Assembly (NCBI GenBank): GCA_019751915.1 | Contig: JAIEMS010000004.1 | Coordinates: 32,185-96,184 of the forward strand | From: Burkholderiaceae bacterium | GTDB lineage: Bacteria > Pseudomonadota > Gammaproteobacteria > Burkholderiales > Burkholderiaceae_C | Length of the DNA stretch: 64,000 bases | Direction of reading: 5' to 3' | Part shown: in pieces, positions 61,469 to 64,000 of the stretch | Layout of the letters: each line of letters starts with the position of its first letter | Numbering within the stretch: position 1 is the first letter of the stretch | The notes under the pieces: model-generated | What the model was told of the DNA's origin: nothing | Databases searched by the model: none | The model's input: the letters and a program-made list of their open reading frames with translations, nothing else | Made by a program: the position numbers and the translations under genes

Positions 61469-63944
61469 ACAGCAACAATCGTTCGATCTACAGGCTGACA
61501 TCTTTGGCGATATGCCAGTGCTGGCACCTTCGGTAGAGGCGTTACCCGTAGCCAGCATGATGACAGCCCCAGCCCCAGCCGTAGAGGTCACCCCGGTGGC
61601 AGTGGTGCCCATGATTGCAGAACGCCCTGAGTCCGCCTTCCTGAGTGCCATCATGGCCGCTGGCCTAACCCCGCCTGAGTTCATAGAACCCGATGGCACC
61701 ATGCACCGTTTCAGCTCCAACGGCAAGCGCGGTGATAAATCGGGCTGGTATGTCCTGCACTTGGATGGCGTGCCCGCTGGCGTCTTCGGATGCTGGCGTG
61801 ATGGCCTGTCCCAAACGTGGTGCAGCAAGCCGGATAACACCCTGACCGAAGCCGAAAAACAGGCCATGCGCCAGCGTGTGAAGGCCGCCCAAGCCGCACG
61901 CGATGTCGCACAGATACAGGCCCGGCAACAGGCCCAAGCCACGGCGCAAGCCCGCTGGAAAGCTGCAAGCCTAGCCACAGCGGGCCATTTTTATCTGGTG
62001 ACCAAAGACGTGCAAGCCCACGGGCTACGCCTAGAGGGCGACAAGCTGGTCATCCCTCTATGCGATGTTGACGGCGTACAGCACAGCCTGCAAACCATCG
62101 CACCCAATGGTGAAAAGCGCTTCCTGACCGATGGCAAAAAGAAGGGATGCTTCTATGCCCTAGGCCAGCTCGGCCCAGTGCTGGTGATCTGTGAGGGCTT
62201 CGCCACGGGTGCGTCCATCCATGAGGCTACCGGCTTGCCCGTGGCCGTGGCCTTTGACGCTGGCAACCTGTTGCCCGTGGCCCAAGCGCTGCGCACCAAA
62301 TACCCAGATACCAAGCTGATCTTGGCCGCAGACAACGACACCACCACCGAAGGTAACACCGGCCTTGCCAAAGCCACCGAAGCCGCCCAAGCCACAGCTG
62401 GCATGCTGGCGCTGGCTGTCAGTAGCACCGACCCGGACAAGAAAATGGACTTTAACGACCTACACCAATCCGAAGGGCTAGAGGCTGTGGCCCACCTGAT
62501 AGATGCTGCCGCGCCCGTGGAATCTGTGGCCCCAGAAATGCCAGCCTATGCGACGGACTTCGCGCCATTGGAACATAGCGATAGCCAAAATGCCGACAGC
62601 AAAGACAGCCTGTCTTCCCTATTGGTGGCGTTTGTTGTGGGACGCACAGAACTGTTCCACGATGAAAACCGGGATAGCTTTGCGCTGGTGCATAGCGCCC
62701 AAGAAACCTACCGACTGACCGGTGGCAAGTTCAAAAGCTGGCTGATGGCCGAGTTCTACAAAGCCTCTGGCAAGGCCGCACGGGATCAATCCGTGCGTGA
62801 GGCTTTACAGGTATTAGACGGACTGGCACAGCACGACGGCGAACAAAAGGCGGTGCATATCCGTGTGGCACACCATGATGGTGCTATCTACGTGGACTTA
62901 GCCCAACCCGGTAGCAGCATGGCCGCCAAGATAGAGGCCGGACGCTGGGAGCTGGTGCCAGCACCGCCGGTTCGTTTTTTGCGCCCGGACACTATGCGCC
63001 CATTGCCTACACCGACCGTGGGGGAGGTAAGTCAACTCTGGCACTTTGTGAACGTGCCAGAAGATGCGCGCCTGCTGGTGCTAGCTTGGCTGCTGGAATG
63101 CCTGCGCCCTGACAGCGTGTTTCCGGTGCTGGAATTGATAGGCGAGGCCGGTAGTGCCAAAAGCACCACGCAGCGCTATCTGCGAATGCTGATCGACCCC
63201 AACGCCAGCAACCTACGAAGCCCGCCCAAGTCGGTAGAGGATGTATTTGTCAGTGCTGGCATGAACTGGGTAGTCTCATTCGAGAACGTGAGCCACCTAG
63301 CTGCCCCCATGCAGGATGCACTGTGCGTGCTGGCTACAGGCGGGGGCTACGCCAAACGCAAGCACTACACCGACGCGGATGAAAGCGTTATCAACGTCAC
63401 CCGGCCCGTGGTGATTAACGGCATATCAGCCAGCATTACTGCCCACGACCTGATTGACCGCAGCATCTGCATAGAGCCGCAACGCCTACACCAGCGCCGT
63501 GAGGATGGCGACATTCAGCGCGAATTTGAGGCCGCTTATCCGTCCTTGGTGGCAGGTCTTTTTTTACTTATGGCCCAGACCCTCAAGGAGCTTCCCAGCA
63601 CCCGGCTACCCGATGGCGAAAACATTCGCATGGCGGGTTTTGCCCGGCTTGGTGTCGCAATGGAGCGCGCCCTAGGTGCCCCGGCTGGCGAGTTTCTGCG
63701 CCAGTTCCACGCATCACGGCAAGAAAGCATCGCCCGCACCATTGATTCCAGCCCGGTAGCTACCGCATTGCTGGAATGGTTCGAGAGCCAGTTCAACGCC
63801 AGCGCAGAAATGTCCGCCAAGGTGCTACTGACCGAAGTGGAGAGGTTCAAGCCCCTAGGTGCCGACGCATGGCCCAAGAGTGCCAAAGGCTTTGGCGATG
63901 CACTGCGCCGCGCTGCGCCATCACCGACGTCCCCCCGAATTTGA
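61461..63944 (+). CDS. Toprim-domain primase fused to a P-loop ATPase/helicase (satellite-phage replication type)
   Basis: Toprim-like VICEGFATGASIHEATGLPVAVAFDAGNL..KLILAADND; Walker A-like LIGEAGSAKSTTQRYL; unusual C-terminus SPTSPRI. Confidence 0.8.
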   Translation: MHEQQQSFDLQADIFGDMPVLAPSVEALPVASMMTAPAPAVEVTPVAVVPMIAERPESAFLSAIMAAGLTPPEFIEPDGTMHRFSSNGKRGDKSGWYVLHLDGVPAGVFGCWRDGLSQTWCSKPDNTLTEAEKQAMRQRVKAAQAARDVAQIQARQQAQATAQARWKAASLATAGHFYLVTKDVQAHGLRLEGDKLVIPLCDVDGVQHSLQTIAPNGEKRFLTDGKKKGCFYALGQLGPVLVICEGFATGASIHEATGLPVAVAFDAGNLLPVAQALRTKYPDTKLILAADNDTTTEGNTGLAKATEAAQATAGMLALAVSSTDPDKKMDFNDLHQSEGLEAVAHLIDAAAPVESVAPEMPAYATDFAPLEHSDSQNADSKDSLSSLLVAFVVGRTELFHDENRDSFALVHSAQETYRLTGGKFKSWLMAEFYKASGKAARDQSVREALQVLDGLAQHDGEQKAVHIRVAHHDGAIYVDLAQPGSSMAAKIEAGRWELVPAPPVRFLRPDTMRPLPTPTVGEVSQLWHFVNVPEDARLLVLAWLLECLRPDSVFPVLELIGEAGSAKSTTQRYLRMLIDPNASNLRSPPKSVEDVFVSAGMNWVVSFENVSHLAAPMQDALCVLATGGGYAKRKHYTDADESVINVTRPVVINGISASITAHDLIDRSICIEPQRLHQRREDGDIQREFEAAYPSLVAGLFLLMAQTLKELPSTRLPDGENIRMAGFARLGVAMERALGAPAGEFLRQFHASRQESIARTIDSSPVATALLEWFESQFNASAEMSAKVLLTEVERFKPLGADAWPKSAKGFGDALRRAAPSPTSPRI

Positions 63945-64000
63945 GTAGCGGCTAACTCTGGAGTCCAATCCCATATGACAGGAGATTGGACGTGAAGAAG
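63925..64000 (+). mobile_element. Probable left end of an IS3-type element (partial)
   Basis: cgacgtccccccgaatttgagtagcggctaactctgg resembles an IS3-family terminal region from memory; then RBS aggaga and GTGAAGAAG (V/M-K-K, orfA-like) at 63992. Confidence 0.45.

Noticed and set aside
1-64000. CRISPR array or rRNA operon
   Set aside because: No regularly spaced 23-47 bp direct repeats and no rRNA sequence seen; the dispersed repeats are kilobases apart and degenerate.

Overview
The window is a chromosomal segment from a betaproteobacterium, probably Comamonadaceae-like (inferred from gene content and order; not verified by search). About 1-56 kb is mostly housekeeping: M16 peptidase pair-rsmD-coaD; a copper-type cluster (DUF2946, TonB receptor, DUF1775/YcnI); moeB, ctp, gpmA, grxC, secB, gpsA; panB/panC; nadC/nadA; the rpsB-tsf-pyrH-frr-uppS-cdsA-dxr-rseP-bamA-ompH-lpxD-fabZ-lpxA-lpxB-rnhB super-operon; carAB-greA; rlmE-ftsH-folP-glmM. 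AT-rich cargo sits between conserved neighbours at three places: a DUF2971 gene between panB and panC, a small membrane ORF between cdsA and dxr, and a 4.7-kb island between rnhB and an rRNA/tRNA methyltransferase. That island holds a RelE/HTH toxin-antitoxin pair and a co-directional run WYL regulator > glycine-zipper membrane protein > HNH-motif/multi-TM protein > CxxCxxCC protein. It is the best candidate here for an undescribed, possibly defensive, system. From 56.4 kb to the right edge lies a P4-like integrative element integrated at tRNA-His: displaced 3' half of the tRNA, frameshifted tyrosine integrase, MazEF, orphan HigA-like HTH, AlpA-like protein behind a nested palindrome, an Ash/P4-immunity-type locus with alternative RNA stems, DUF3102 and a toprim/ATPase primase-helicase, probably ending in an IS3-type element. 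The main hidden signal is a dispersed ~55-65 bp repeat family with a GCTAT-n(5-7)-ATAGC arm and an AAGCGCTAGAGGCC-like arm. I found about 11 copies by eye. At least five lie inside core CDSs in the same orientation and reading frame, and one appears to supply a signal peptide. All calls are by reading only; no database search or folding was run.
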